Source of the DNA: Desmonostoc muscorum FACHB-395
GTDB taxonomy: Bacteria; Cyanobacteriota; Cyanobacteriia; Cyanobacteriales; Nostocaceae
DNA: 36,740 nucleotides
Direction of reading: 5' to 3'
Assembly: GCF_014698035.1 (NCBI RefSeq)
Contig: NZ_JACJSF010000077.1
Coordinates: forward strand, 1-36,740
A program made the position numbers and the translations under genes. The stretch's first letter is position 1, and every line of letters begins with the position of its first letter. Of this stretch, positions 1 to 8,679 are shown in pieces. The notes under the pieces were generated by a model, which was given only the letters and a program-made list of their open reading frames with translations, was not told the DNA's origin and made no database searches.

Positions 1-49
1 GAAATACTTCATTTGTTCTATTTATCATTCCATCAATTTTTACAATTAT

Positions 50-988
50 CTATGTCATTTTGAACTCTCTCTTAGTTTTTATTAGTAAATAAGGTGCGTT
101 TCCCCTACCTTTTCCTGCTGCCTCAAGCTGTTTCAAGATAGGAGCTTCTACTTGGAGGTTCCAGGCAAAATCTACATCTCCAGCCTGCAATACTGCTCTA
201 GCAGCTGAAGTTGCATCTCCACCACCTTTAAGTTCTACTCGCTTAAAAAAAGGTTTATTTGCTTCGCGGAAAAAGGAATTAGCTTCATAAATAACAATGT
301 CACCAGGCTTGAAGTCCACTACTTTGTAGGGGCCAGTTCCTACAGGAAGTAAATTAGCTGGCGCTTCTCTGGCGTTGCTACCGTTGTATTTCTCGAATAT
401 ATGACGAGGTATGATTGACCCATTGGAACTAATAAACGGCAATGACCAAGCTGGGTTAGGCTCCTGGAAATTGATTTTAACGGTATAGTCGTTCAAGGCT
501 TCAACGCTTTTGACAGCTTGATAGTTAGCAGCAGTGGTTGCACCTACAGCTGAATTACTAACAAATTGGTAGGTAAACACCACATCCGCAGCCGTAAATG
601 GTTTACCATCAGACCATTTGACTCCCTGTTTGAGTTTCCAAGTCACTGATTTACCATCTTTAGCTACTCCACCATTCTCTAAGGAGGGAATTTCTGCTGC
701 GAGAAAGGGGATTAGTTTCCCATCTTTATCAAAGCTGGCCAAAGGTTCGTAAGTAATTCGACTGGCTTCAAAGTCTTTGTTACCTTGAGCTAGATGGGGA
801 TTAAGAATAGTTGGTGCTTGCCAATAGAGAAGCTTTAAAGTATTGCTCGCTGCTGTTGGATTAGACGCGCTGGGAGTAGAGGTGGTTGAAGACTGAGAAT
901 TTGGGGAAGAACAAGCAGTTAACAACAAAATGCCCAGCAACGATTGAGCAAAAATCTGACCCCTACTGAATTTATTGAATATGCACAT
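50..988 (-). CDS. Truncated family-5 (peptide/opine-type) ABC transporter substrate-binding lipoprotein
   Basis: The protein is 312 residues, against roughly 500-600 for solute-binding protein family 5 (DppA/OppA type), so only the N-terminal half is present. It starts with a lipoprotein signal peptide, with hydrophobic residues about 13-25, lipobox LLTAC and lipidated Cys26, then a Ser/Thr/Pro/Asn-rich tether to about residue 50. The family signature GVKWSDGKPFTAADVV lies at about 122-137. Resemblance stops at about residue 292, and the last 20 residues look unrelated before the stop. The complete protein would capture a peptide-like or other organic ligand in the periplasm for an ABC importer; no permease or ATPase gene is in the window. 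The region is probably a 3'-deleted gene and may be non-functional. A sulfur-island operator lies about 97 bp upstream. Family call good, ligand unknown. Confidence 0.8.
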   Translation of the reverse strand: MCIFNKFSRGQIFAQSLLGILLLTACSSPNSQSSTTSTPSASNPTAASNTLKLLYWQAPTILNPHLAQGNKDFEASRITYEPLASFDKDGKLIPFLAAEIPSLENGGVAKDGKSVTWKLKQGVKWSDGKPFTAADVVFTYQFVSNSAVGATTAANYQAVKSVEALNDYTVKINFQEPNPAWSLPFISSNGSIIPRHIFEKYNGSNAREAPANLLPVGTGPYKVVDFKPGDIVIYEANSFFREANKPFFKRVELKGGGDATSAARAVLQAGDVDFAWNLQVEAPILKQLEAAGKGRGNAPYLLIKTKREFKMT

Positions 989-1084
989 TTGGATTGTTTC
1001 TAGGGATTTAAGCTAAAGGGTCAAATTTACCGCTAACAATCAACCAAATACTGTAGCGTGTTTCTGACGATTTTCCCGATTTAA

Positions 1085-1116
1085 ACTACGATAAATTGGT
1101 CGCCGAACCGTACTTC
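1085..1116 (+). promoter_or_regulatory. Sulfur-island operator site A
   Basis: The 18-mer ACTACGATAAATTGGTCG lies at 1085-1102 and is followed after 8 bp by TACTTC (1111-1116), a weak -10-like hexamer. It matches the motif at 4567, 12974, 22712, 29762 and 36316. Read in the same orientation as the others it points rightwards, where no plus-strand gene follows. The nearest start is the truncated binding-protein gene, 97 bp away on the minus strand. It may act as a dyad, or be left over from a deleted gene. The rest of the 989-1271 gap shows nothing else clear. Confidence 0.5.
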
Positions 1117-1271
1117 CTTAAAATAAAAATCCCATAGATGTGGAAAAAAGGCAATAGCTGTCAGGAAAAGGACATATTAGCTATTCAGCATGAGTTATCC
1201 TCTTTTTCACCCAGTCTTGCATCTTCTGACCCAGCCTCTTTATTTTCGTTTAGCTAGTTGCGATCGCTAAA

Positions 1272-2357
1272 TCATGCCTTATTTCTGATACTATCCGGTA
1301 TAATTGCCGCATACTGCTCAGAAGTCAGAGTTGCTTCCCGGACATCGACTTGTTTTGGCACAATTTTTAATTGGTACAAAAGATCGGCAACCTGCTGTTG
1401 ATCTCGCAGCACTTGCTCATTAATAGGTTGCATATCGTACTTTCGTCGAGACAACATTGTTTCCATCGTTGGCACATCAACCTTTAACTTCGGAGCAAGG
1501 ATTTCAGCCGCTACCCGCCTGTTTTGATTTGCCCACTCTCCAACTTGATAATACTCTTCTAGAATTGCTTTGAAGAGTTCAAGGTTATTACTAGCAAATT
1601 CCCTCGCAGCTAAGTAGAAAGAGCCTGGTGTTTTAATTCCCTGAGCATCCCGCAACACTCGGATCGTTCCCTCTTGTTGAAGCTTGATCAGTGTGGGGTC
1701 GATCGCTACATAGGCATCAACAGTTTTGTTTAAAAATGCTGATTGTCCATCAGCAACAGTCAAATTCACACCTTGAACATCGTTAAACTTCAGCCCAACT
1801 TCTTCCAGCGCTTTTGCCAAAAAGTAGGTCAGAGCAGTTCCTCTGGCATAAGCAACCTTTTTGCCTTTAAGATCCGCCACCGTTTTAATGGAAGAATCCT
1901 TTGGCACAATAATCCCATAACTTTCCCCCGTACCCGCCGGGATATTCACTAGGTAAACCAAATTGTTACCAGCAGCCTGAGCAAAGATAGGCGGCGTTTC
2001 CCCGACTTGTCCCCCATCAAGGCTACCCACACTTAAGGCTTCTAGCAGGGGTGGCCCGGAGATAAATTTTGACCAGCTAACATCTACTCCCAAAGGAGCT
2101 AAACGCTTTTCGATTACACCTTTTTCTCTTGTTAGATCGCCAAATGATGTGAAGCCAAGCCGAATAAGTTTAGGCTTGCTATTATTGCTACCGCTATTAC
2201 TGCCAATAGTGTTGTTATTGTTACTTATCGTATTCTTGTTTCCACTACCAGCATTTGCTCCACAGCCTACCAATGTAGCGAAAGAGGCGAACCCATACAA
2301 AGTATAAAGCAAATCTCGTCTGGAAATTAATCGTTTCCTGACATAAGGTTTAATCAT
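1272..2357 (-). CDS. SsuA-like aliphatic sulfonate ABC transporter substrate-binding protein
   Basis: The protein is 361 residues, usual for SsuA/TauA/NMT1-like binding proteins plus a tether. The N-terminus has a twin Arg (SRRDLL, 13-14) before a hydrophobic stretch and a lipobox LVGC with Cys32, so it is a lipoprotein possibly using Tat. An Asn/Ser/Gly-rich linker runs to about residue 60. The family core includes GSLDGGQVGETPP, an SSIKTVADLKGKKVAYARGT segment and the DAYVAIDP region. It probably binds sulfonates in the periplasm. It is the last gene of a unit with two TauD-type dioxygenases (gap 90 bp), which supports a sulfonate role. No ssuB or ssuC is in the window, so its membrane partner must be elsewhere or missing. 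Nitrate, taurine or other NMT1-type ligands remain possible. Confidence 0.88.
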   Translation of the reverse strand: MIKPYVRKRLISRRDLLYTLYGFASFATLVGCGANAGSGNKNTISNNNNTIGSNSGSNNSKPKLIRLGFTSFGDLTREKGVIEKRLAPLGVDVSWSKFISGPPLLEALSVGSLDGGQVGETPPIFAQAAGNNLVYLVNIPAGTGESYGIIVPKDSSIKTVADLKGKKVAYARGTALTYFLAKALEEVGLKFNDVQGVNLTVADGQSAFLNKTVDAYVAIDPTLIKLQQEGTIRVLRDAQGIKTPGSFYLAAREFASNNLELFKAILEEYYQVGEWANQNRRVAAEILAPKLKVDVPTMETMLSRRKYDMQPINEQVLRDQQQVADLLYQLKIVPKQVDVREATLTSEQYAAIIPDSIRNKA

Positions 2358-2382
2358 GGTTGTTAATCCCGTAGTGTTGACC

Positions 2383-2402
2383 GTTGACTGTTAACTGTCA
2401 AC
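2383..2402. other. Intercistronic inverted repeat (GTTGAC/GTCAAC)
   Basis: GTTGAC and GTCAAC flank an 8-base spacer in the 90-bp gap between the dioxygenase stop and the SsuA-like start. The gap also carries further GTTGA/TCAAC repeats, so several hairpins are possible. It could modulate the binding-protein mRNA level within the operon, or be a dispersed short repeat. Confidence 0.4.
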
Positions 2403-2447
2403 AATCAACGACCTCATTTCGTTCTATATTCTTAGATTGTTAAACTT

Positions 2448-3329
2448 TTAGAAAGGACGACTACCTCGGAGGCTAACCCGTTTGAGAATACGAGTGGCAT
2501 TGGCATCAAATTCAGGGCGGTAGTGAGCCGTTGCTTGGTTATCCCAATAAAGTAGGTCGCCCTTGCTCCATTGGTGACGATAGGCAAATCGGGGTTGTTT
2601 GATATGCTCTTGCAACCGCGCAATTAGTTTTGCTCCTTCTACATGGTCATAATCCACGATGTCTACATCGCTAGCTGCATTGAAAAAGAGGATCTTTTTG
2701 CCTGTATCTGGATGTGTGCGAACCAGAGGATGAATTGCTATTCGTTCGCCTGGTTCTGGAGCGCGACCAGCTGCATATTTAGGCTGACCATACTCATCCC
2801 GATCCTTACTGCCATAGGAATTAAAGTAGCGAACTTGTAAGCCAGAAATTTGCTCCTTGGTGGCATCATCTAGCTCGTCGTAAGCCTGAGCCAAATTTAT
2901 CCAATAGGTATTGGGGCCATTCTCAGGTACTTCTACTGCATATAAGAAAGAACCGCTAGATGGCACAGGAAGCCAGTAGTGATCGATGTGGGGTAAAAGT
3001 TCCTGATAGTTCGGTCGAATATTGACTGAACTTTCTTCAGGAGCAGCATTTGCAAGAGTGAGAACTAGGGGCGGCAGGTATTCTTCTGTTTCTCCTTTGC
3101 GGATATAAGCAGGTTGTTGAAGAATATCGCCAAAGTAATTGGCAGAGGCTAACAACTGATCGTCGGTTAATATTTGGTTTTTGAAGATGAGAAGATGGCG
3201 ATCGCGCCATGCCTGTTTTAGCTGTAGAATTACCTCTGGTTCCACAGAATTAACATCAAATCTGGTAATCACTGCACCAAGAGCCGCTCCGGTGGGTGTA
3301 ATCTCAATCCGGCTTACCGTGAGTGTCAT
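2448..3329 (-). CDS. TauD/TfdA family Fe(II)/2-oxoglutarate dioxygenase (first copy)
   Basis: This 293-residue protein has the TauD/TfdA fold signatures. The HxD iron ligands are His114 and Asp116 (PHIDHYW), the distal His is His269 (NQATAHYRP), and the 2-oxoglutarate-binding Arg is probably Arg284, 15 residues on as in TauD. TauD-type enzymes oxidise a sulfonate, or another substrate, at the carbon bearing the sulfur using O2 and 2-oxoglutarate, releasing sulfite and an aldehyde. The first motif reads HID rather than the WHTD of the neighbouring copy, and the two proteins look clearly divergent, so they probably have different substrates. It lies between the second dioxygenase gene and the SsuA-like gene on the same strand. 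A 15-bp odd palindrome (3426-3440) sits in the 147-bp gap upstream. Substrate not determinable from sequence. Confidence 0.88.
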   Translation of the reverse strand: MTLTVSRIEITPTGAALGAVITRFDVNSVEPEVILQLKQAWRDRHLLIFKNQILTDDQLLASANYFGDILQQPAYIRKGETEEYLPPLVLTLANAAPEESSVNIRPNYQELLPHIDHYWLPVPSSGSFLYAVEVPENGPNTYWINLAQAYDELDDATKEQISGLQVRYFNSYGSKDRDEYGQPKYAAGRAPEPGERIAIHPLVRTHPDTGKKILFFNAASDVDIVDYDHVEGAKLIARLQEHIKQPRFAYRHQWSKGDLLYWDNQATAHYRPEFDANATRILKRVSLRGSRPF

Positions 3330-3425
3330 AATCAGGTCTCCTTAGATTTAGGGCTATACCAGCAACTGGTCATACAAAAGTTACCCTTGTAGAGAGAGCA
3401 ACAAGGGTTAATGTCTGCGTTCATA

Positions 3426-3440
3426 AGTACTGAGTACTTT
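3426..3440. other. Intercistronic palindrome AAGTACT-G-AGTACTT
   Basis: A perfect odd palindrome in the 147-bp gap between the two dioxygenase genes, next to a partly repeated CTGAGTA/TACTCAG stretch. It could form an RNA hairpin within the operon. No function is claimed. Confidence 0.35.
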
Positions 3441-3476
3441 TTAATTTACTCAGCACTCATGACTTATAACTCAGCT

Positions 3477-4439
3477 TTAGGAAAGGACTGGTTGTGCTTC
3501 CTTAGCCTCAGCTTTTTGCTTGAAGACACTTGGTACTTCAGCGCTGAAAGCTTCACCTTGAACCACTTCTGAACGGGAACCATCAACCCCTACTGGAACA
3601 TCGCCTGTGATGGTGGTGCGATAAAGGAGACGTTCGACATCCAAATGATCCAAATCTTGAGGAGCTAAATGCAGGGTAGCGCGGTTGTCCCAGAAGGCGA
3701 TATCACCGTTGTTCCAACGGAAGCGGGTGGTATAGGCAGGTTTGGTGACTTGGTTAAAAAATAACTCCAGTAACAGTCTGCTCTCTTCTGGTGAGACATC
3801 AACAATGCGGGAGACGAAGCCAGGGTTTACGAACAAGGCACGCTCACCAGTCTCAGGATGAACTCTGACGACTGGGTGAATAGAAACCAGGGGATTGACA
3901 GCAATGCGCTCGTCGAATTTGTTATTGCGGGGTTGATAACCGCCTCCATTGAAGCGATGTTCCGCTTTTAATGTATCAGCTAGCGATCGCAGGGGTGCTG
4001 AGAGTCCCTCATAAGCGGCAACGAGATTACTCCACTGGGTGTCACCACCGAAACTAGGGACATTAACTGCGCGTAAAATTGACGCTGCTGGTGGGTTAAT
4101 CGCTGCCGTTACATCTGTGTGCCAAGGGCCGCCAGTGCGAAAACCATACTGCTGCTCATAAAGCTTACGATCTACGGGTTTGATCTGGGGAAATCCCGGA
4201 ACTGGTTCAGGCTCTCCCAAGGGATGGGCGAAAGTCACTTCACCAAAACGAGATGTGAACTCGACCTGGGCAGCATGATCGATGTTCTGACCACGAAAGA
4301 ACACAACTTTCCACTTCAATAGCGCTTTGCGAATTTCTTGGACTTGATCCTCAGAAAGAGAGCGGGAAAGGTCTACGCCGCCGATTTCTGCACCGATGAA
4401 ACCAGCTATCTGTTTAACTTCTATATGTTTATAGCCCAT
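3477..4439 (-). CDS. TauD/TfdA family taurine/sulfonate dioxygenase (second copy)
   Basis: This 320-residue protein is the closer of the two copies to classical TauD. It has WHTD with His107 and Asp109 as iron ligands, distal His257 in NRATLHLAP, and Arg at about 270-274 before TTITGD for 2-oxoglutarate. The N-terminus reads IGAEIGGVDLSRSLS, typical of the family. It is expected to cleave the C-S bond of taurine or an alkyl sulfonate or sulfate ester, giving sulfite (or sulfate) and an aldehyde. The last 45 residues form an Ala/Glu/Lys-rich tail beyond the usual end. It is the first gene of the unit running to the SsuA-like gene, and operator site B lies 128 bp upstream between it and a divergent MFS gene. 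The family is secure; the substrate is inferred. Confidence 0.9.
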   Translation of the reverse strand: MGYKHIEVKQIAGFIGAEIGGVDLSRSLSEDQVQEIRKALLKWKVVFFRGQNIDHAAQVEFTSRFGEVTFAHPLGEPEPVPGFPQIKPVDRKLYEQQYGFRTGGPWHTDVTAAINPPAASILRAVNVPSFGGDTQWSNLVAAYEGLSAPLRSLADTLKAEHRFNGGGYQPRNNKFDERIAVNPLVSIHPVVRVHPETGERALFVNPGFVSRIVDVSPEESRLLLELFFNQVTKPAYTTRFRWNNGDIAFWDNRATLHLAPQDLDHLDVERLLYRTTITGDVPVGVDGSRSEVVQGEAFSAEVPSVFKQKAEAKEAQPVLS

Positions 4440-4552
4440 TAGGATTCTCCAGAGTTTGATCTATAGGGAGGTGTTCACACTCGCCTATTTCCTTAGGAAT
4501 TTTGCCGATACTCTGCTAGCAACATTCCCATGCTGGGAGCATAACTGAAATT

Positions 4553-4584
4553 ATCATACACTATTCCGATAGATTTATCGTAGT
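4553..4584 (-). promoter_or_regulatory. Sulfur-island operator site B with -10 box
   Basis: On the minus strand the 18-mer ACTACGATAAATCTATCG occupies 4584-4567. It contains a perfect dyad CGATA-N4-TATCG (4567-4580) and is followed after 8 bp by TATGAT (4558-4553), a good -10. It would drive the dioxygenase/SsuA unit starting at 4439 and could also influence the divergent MFS gene at 4768. It is the only site of the set whose two half-sites are perfect inverted copies. Confidence 0.6.
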
Positions 4585-4767
4585 ATTTAGTTGCTAAATA
4601 GTAATTTCCTACGTTTTTGCAGACAAATCCTCTTCTATAGCGATCCGATGTGAATGTGCAAAAGCCTTAGCTCAGACAGATAAGCGATGCCTGGGTAGTA
4701 AACTATGCGATTATTTGACAATTCTTAGTTAATCTAATTATTAGTAAACCATGATAAAATTTTCCTC

Positions 4768-6039
4768 ATGAAAATTTGGCATAGACAACTAGGAGAAAGC
4801 ATCAGTAATATCACGTGCCACCATTTACCCGCCTTGCGCTGGCGTAACTTTCGCCTGTTTTTCGGGGGACAGTTACTATCAATGTCTGGAACATTTATGA
4901 CCCAGCAGTTAACTATTCCTTGGCTGGTATACGATTTGACTCAATCGCCTTGGTTGTTGGGAGTTGCAGGATTTGTACAATTTTTACCTACGTTATTAGT
5001 GATTCCCTTTTCGGGCATATTGTCCGATCGCTGGAGTCGTCGTGACTTATTAATGGTGGTACAGATATTGGGAATTAGTGTTTCTCTGGCTTTAACGATT
5101 CTCACCTTTACCAATTGGATTACCTTTCCTATCCTCTTGGTACTAAGTGCTTTCAATGGTTTGCTCAAGGGATTAGATATGCCCGTGCGCCATACAATCG
5201 TCACCGAAACTGTAGACGATCGCGACGATTGGGGTAATGCGATCGCTTTGAATTCAGTAATGTTAAGTTCCTCTCTCGTAGTGGGGCCTGCTATGGGAGG
5301 GATTTTGATTGCTACACTAGGGGTAAAATATTGTTTTCTTTACGATACCCTCAGCTATATTCCTGCCATATTTACCTTGCTAGCGATGCGGCTGCCAGCC
5401 AGACCGATGCAACCCCTTGCGGGCATTAGCGATACTTTGGAGAAATTGCGGGAAGGCTTTGAATATGTCTGGAAATTCCAGCCGATTAGAGTAATTTTAT
5501 TAATGCTAGCGTTACATGGTTTCGTCGGGATGTCTCATGTCGCGCTCATGCCTGTTTTTGCAGCAAAGATTCTCAATGGGAACGCAACAACAATGGCTCA
5601 CCTCAGCACTTCAGCACCGATTGGCTCGTTGTTTGCTTGTTTGTATCTAAGTGTCAGACGAGGAATTGTGGGCTTAGAGCGTTTGATTGTAGTCGCTCAA
5701 GTTTTGATTGGGATGAGTTTGATATTCTTTTCACTCTCGCGTCAAGTTTGGCTATCTATAATTATTCTGGTATTTGTAGGCTGCTTTTCTATCCTCAACA
5801 TTACCAGTAGTAATATGATTATTCAAACCCTAGTTACCGAGGATAAGCGCGGACGGGTAATGAGCTTTTACGCCCTAGCAATGGTGGGTACAATGCCTTT
5901 TGGAAATTTGTTAGCTGGGACTTTGGCAGATAATTTTGGTGCGACTAATGCCTTGATTGTCTGTGGTAGTCTGATTATTTTAGGTGCGTTCTGGTTCTCT
6001 GCACAATTGCCAGCAGTAAGCCGTTGGATTGCTCGCTAA
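4768..6039 (+). CDS. MFS transporter (EntS-like multidrug/metabolite exporter)
   Basis: This 423-residue protein has about 12 hydrophobic segments and no signal peptide. The N-terminus LRWRNFRLFFGGQLLSMSG and the loop between TM2 and TM3 (SGILSDRWSRRDLL) are typical of the EntS/MFS_3 exporters. The equivalent half-signature in the second half is LVTEDKRGRVMSFYALAMVG. It starts at ATG 4768 without an obvious Shine-Dalgarno sequence. It is divergent from the dioxygenase/SsuA unit across 328 bp that contain operator site B, so it may export a desulfonation by-product; this is inference. A degenerate relative with an internal deletion lies at 17082-17561. It converges with the NifE-like gene. Confidence 0.85.
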   Translation: MKIWHRQLGESISNITCHHLPALRWRNFRLFFGGQLLSMSGTFMTQQLTIPWLVYDLTQSPWLLGVAGFVQFLPTLLVIPFSGILSDRWSRRDLLMVVQILGISVSLALTILTFTNWITFPILLVLSAFNGLLKGLDMPVRHTIVTETVDDRDDWGNAIALNSVMLSSSLVVGPAMGGILIATLGVKYCFLYDTLSYIPAIFTLLAMRLPARPMQPLAGISDTLEKLREGFEYVWKFQPIRVILLMLALHGFVGMSHVALMPVFAAKILNGNATTMAHLSTSAPIGSLFACLYLSVRRGIVGLERLIVVAQVLIGMSLIFFSLSRQVWLSIIILVFVGCFSILNITSSNMIIQTLVTEDKRGRVMSFYALAMVGTMPFGNLLAGTLADNFGATNALIVCGSLIILGAFWFSAQLPAVSRWIAR

Positions 6040-6089
6040 ACAAGTCGCTTCTTTTTGTAAAACAAAGCAGATATTTGGAAAAGAAGCAT

Positions 6090-6120
6090 CTTCCGCCACA
6101 CCTTCAAAGTGTAGTGGAAG
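6090..6120. terminator. Possible hairpin between convergent genes
   Basis: CTTCCGCCACAC and GTGTAGTGGAAG pair with two mismatches across a 7-base loop, in the 119-bp gap between the convergent MFS and NifE-like genes. There is no clear T-run, so this is a weak terminator candidate for either strand. Confidence 0.3.
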
Positions 6121-6158
6121 ACGATCAATTATATCAGCTTGGCAGAAGAAAGTTGCGC

Positions 6159-7571
6159 CTATAGCTGATAGCTGATTTTTTCATCCCAAGGGGCAGGTTT
6201 GCTAATTTGCTCCCATATAGGACTATATAAGGCTTCATGTAGTTCGCGTGCTAGTACCACCAAACCTGCATAACCAGCGTAAGCATGGTGACGTTCATGG
6301 TTAATGTCTAAAAAAGGAATTCCCGTTTTGAGCGCTGTATATTTATTGCCAGCTCCAGTAATCAATACATCAGCTTTTGTTTGGTGTAATACCTTTAATA
6401 ATGCTTGGGGAGTTGTGTCCGACAAAAGCATTGCATCTGCACCAAGATATTGTTTAATTTTAGCTTTCTCCTCTTCTGTTGTTTTGCCATCTGTAGCTGC
6501 AATAACCTCCATTCCCAAATCTTGGGCTGCTAAAATAAGCGACCAACTTTTCACACCACCAGTAGAAAGAATAATCCGCTTACCTTTTAAATCAACAAGG
6601 TAAGGAGCTAAAGCAATATCTAGAGCAGCATTTTCTTCGGCAATTAACTTTTCTGTACGTTCTTGCAGCTCACAGGCAATAACACTATCTCCCAAGGATA
6701 TGCTTAATTTTGCCGCAACATTTCGCAAGCAATCGTTGAAGTTGGTCGCACCATAAAACGATTCTTCAATATAAGGAACTCCATAGCGTTCCGCCATAGT
6801 TTGCGCCATCTGTATAGCTACATTTGAGCAAAGTACTACATTTAATTTGGCACGATGAGCATAGCAAACTTCTTGATAACGAGCATCACCTGTAATTTTA
6901 GAAAGAATGCGAACCCCCATCTTTTGGAATAATGGTAAGATATTCCACGTTTCACCTGCAACATTATAGTCACCAACAATATTAATATCGAATGGCGTGG
7001 TAAATTCCGGTTCTGCCGTACCAATTACAGCATTCAATAAAGTTTCATTACCGATGCGATTCCCTAAATTTTTACTACCAAGAAATCCAGGCGCATTTAC
7101 ATAGATAACTGGGATATTAACTTGTTGTGTAGCAAGTTGGCAAACACTATCAATATCATCACCAATCAAAGCAGACAGACAAGTAGCATAAACAAAAATA
7201 GCGGCAGGATGATAGCGTTGAGCAACATTCATAATCGCTTTGTACAGTTTCTTTTCTCCACCAAAAACGATATTACCCTCACTAAAATCAGTAGTAAAAG
7301 CAGTTTGGTATAATTGTGAGCCTGATGATAGGCTGCCATGAGTTGCCCAAGGATTGTGAGTACAAGAAACAGCGCCATGTACTAAATGAACAGCATCAGT
7401 AATAGCCCCGACGGAAACCATCGCTCCATCAAAAGGGCAATTTCCTTGGGTTGCACCTGGTTGTGGTGGTTTTGTGCAAGTGAGTTTTTTCTGACCAGGA
7501 AATTTTTTCTGGTTAGATTTGCAAGGTGTTTCACTAAGTAGTTCGTTAATTGTTACTTGAGTGTTTTTCAT
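6159..7571 (-). CDS. nifE: NifE-like nitrogenase cofactor scaffold subunit (orphan)
   Basis: The protein is 470 residues, normal for NifE. It belongs to the nitrogenase component 1 family, with conserved cysteines at 32, 45, 70 and 131 in TCTKPPQPGATQGNCPFDGA, HGAVSCTHNPW and VYATCLSALIGDD. The LYQTAFTTDFSEGNIVFGGEKKLY region matches NifE/VnfE. NifE with NifN forms the cytoplasmic scaffold on which the nitrogenase metal cofactor is assembled. No nifN, nifH, nifD, nifK or nifB gene is nearby. The motif HNPWATHG replaces the HNSWDNR-like stretch I would expect in housekeeping NifE, so this is likely a paralogue. Alternatives are VnfE, or a subunit of a nitrogenase-like reductase such as the methylthio-alkane reductase family, which would suit a sulfur island but needs further subunits. 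Nothing resembling the sulfur operator was seen upstream. Confidence 0.8.
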   Translation of the reverse strand: MKNTQVTINELLSETPCKSNQKKFPGQKKLTCTKPPQPGATQGNCPFDGAMVSVGAITDAVHLVHGAVSCTHNPWATHGSLSSGSQLYQTAFTTDFSEGNIVFGGEKKLYKAIMNVAQRYHPAAIFVYATCLSALIGDDIDSVCQLATQQVNIPVIYVNAPGFLGSKNLGNRIGNETLLNAVIGTAEPEFTTPFDINIVGDYNVAGETWNILPLFQKMGVRILSKITGDARYQEVCYAHRAKLNVVLCSNVAIQMAQTMAERYGVPYIEESFYGATNFNDCLRNVAAKLSISLGDSVIACELQERTEKLIAEENAALDIALAPYLVDLKGKRIILSTGGVKSWSLILAAQDLGMEVIAATDGKTTEEEKAKIKQYLGADAMLLSDTTPQALLKVLHQTKADVLITGAGNKYTALKTGIPFLDINHERHHAYAGYAGLVVLARELHEALYSPIWEQISKPAPWDEKISYQL

Positions 7572-8679
7572 GCTTTTCCTCGTGCTAAAAATAAATACAA
7601 TACAGCCAAAGCTGAGGAGTTAGGAGTATTATTTTCTCTCTATCTCCTATTTTTATTACTTACCAATTTTGCTGCCTAGTCTCCACTCGTCTTTATAACG
7701 CTTCTCGTTTAGGTGCAATACACTTTGACCTCTCTCCAAACCTCTCTCTTAAAAGGAGAGAGGCTTTGAATCTTACCCCCCTTCCCTACAAGGGAAGGGG
7801 CTGGGGGTTAGGTCTGTATTTCATGCAATTGAGAACCGCTATATAGATGTTGGTAGACAAAGTTTATTGAGACTGATTTCTGAGAAATTACAAAAAATAG
7901 CAATTGATGCACTAGCATTTCAGATAAAACAAGCAACTCCTCTGATGCATCCTGTATTTTTAGAAAGGCTTGTTATGGAAGCCCTCGCATGAGTTACATC
8001 TTCGCCTGTAGCCCCTCACTGCAAAGAGATATAACTCACTCAGACGATAAACACTATAATTATTTGGATAGTGTTAGCTTATCTAAATATTAGTATAGCT
8101 AATAATATATGAAATCAAGTATTTTTTTGAGATTTTTAGAATATAAATTATTAAATAATTAAACAGGATAATTTACACACATATTTTCTATGTACCTTAT
8201 GTTCTGTTTTATCATCCAACCAAGTAATTTATTTTTTACTAATAGCATTTCAGGTATTTTATTTAACTAAAATTAAAATTTCTACAGGTAATTATAGCCT
8301 TAACTATTTTAAAATACTCTAAGCCTATCGATAAATAGAACTATATTAATAAATTTTCTTGAAATTTGAAAAGTATACACTATTTGAACTACGAGCTTTA
8401 GCCTCAGCCCTGGTTGGATTGACGGTGGCGATCGCTTTGCAGATCCGAGAGATTTTACCAACAGCCTCCTCTGCCAAACATTTCCTGGTTCCCTGTTCCT
8501 TATTTCTCATTTATATGCAATTCTTAATATTATAGCTACTAACTCCGGCAAGTCGATTGATATATAGTATTTTATATCTTGGCTTTTGCAAAGCAATGCT
8601 CATAGCTTTGCAATACTCTAGGCAAATCAATGTCAAAAGGCTATAGATAAGCATCCCAACAAAAAGTAGAGCAAACCGT
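7572..8679. other. 1.1 kb non-coding stretch with repeat and possible gene remnants
   Basis: At about 7725-7850 lies a dispersed repeat with CTCTC-TTAAAAGGAGAGAGG and CCCCTTCCC-GGGAAGGGG hairpins; a diverged copy is at about 29890-29995. Following it, 7831-7992 is open on the plus strand and reads like a protein tail (RQSLLRLISEKLQKIAIDAL). At 8386-8535 is another open stretch (ELRALASALVGLTVAIALQI). Neither has a convincing start and I cannot name either. A weak half-match to the sulfur operator (CGATAAATA) is at 8329-8337. The stretch from 8090 to 8380 is very AT-rich. Confidence 0.4.

Noticed and set aside
6159..7571. NifE-like gene as part of a nif cluster
   Set aside because: Both neighbours are unrelated (MFS exporter, aldo/keto reductase) and no other nif gene is present.
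8042..8063. CGATAAACACTATAAT as a further operator site before the aldo/keto reductase
   Set aside because: The right half-site (RTCG) is missing and the flanking TAC is replaced; too weak to count with the six full sites.
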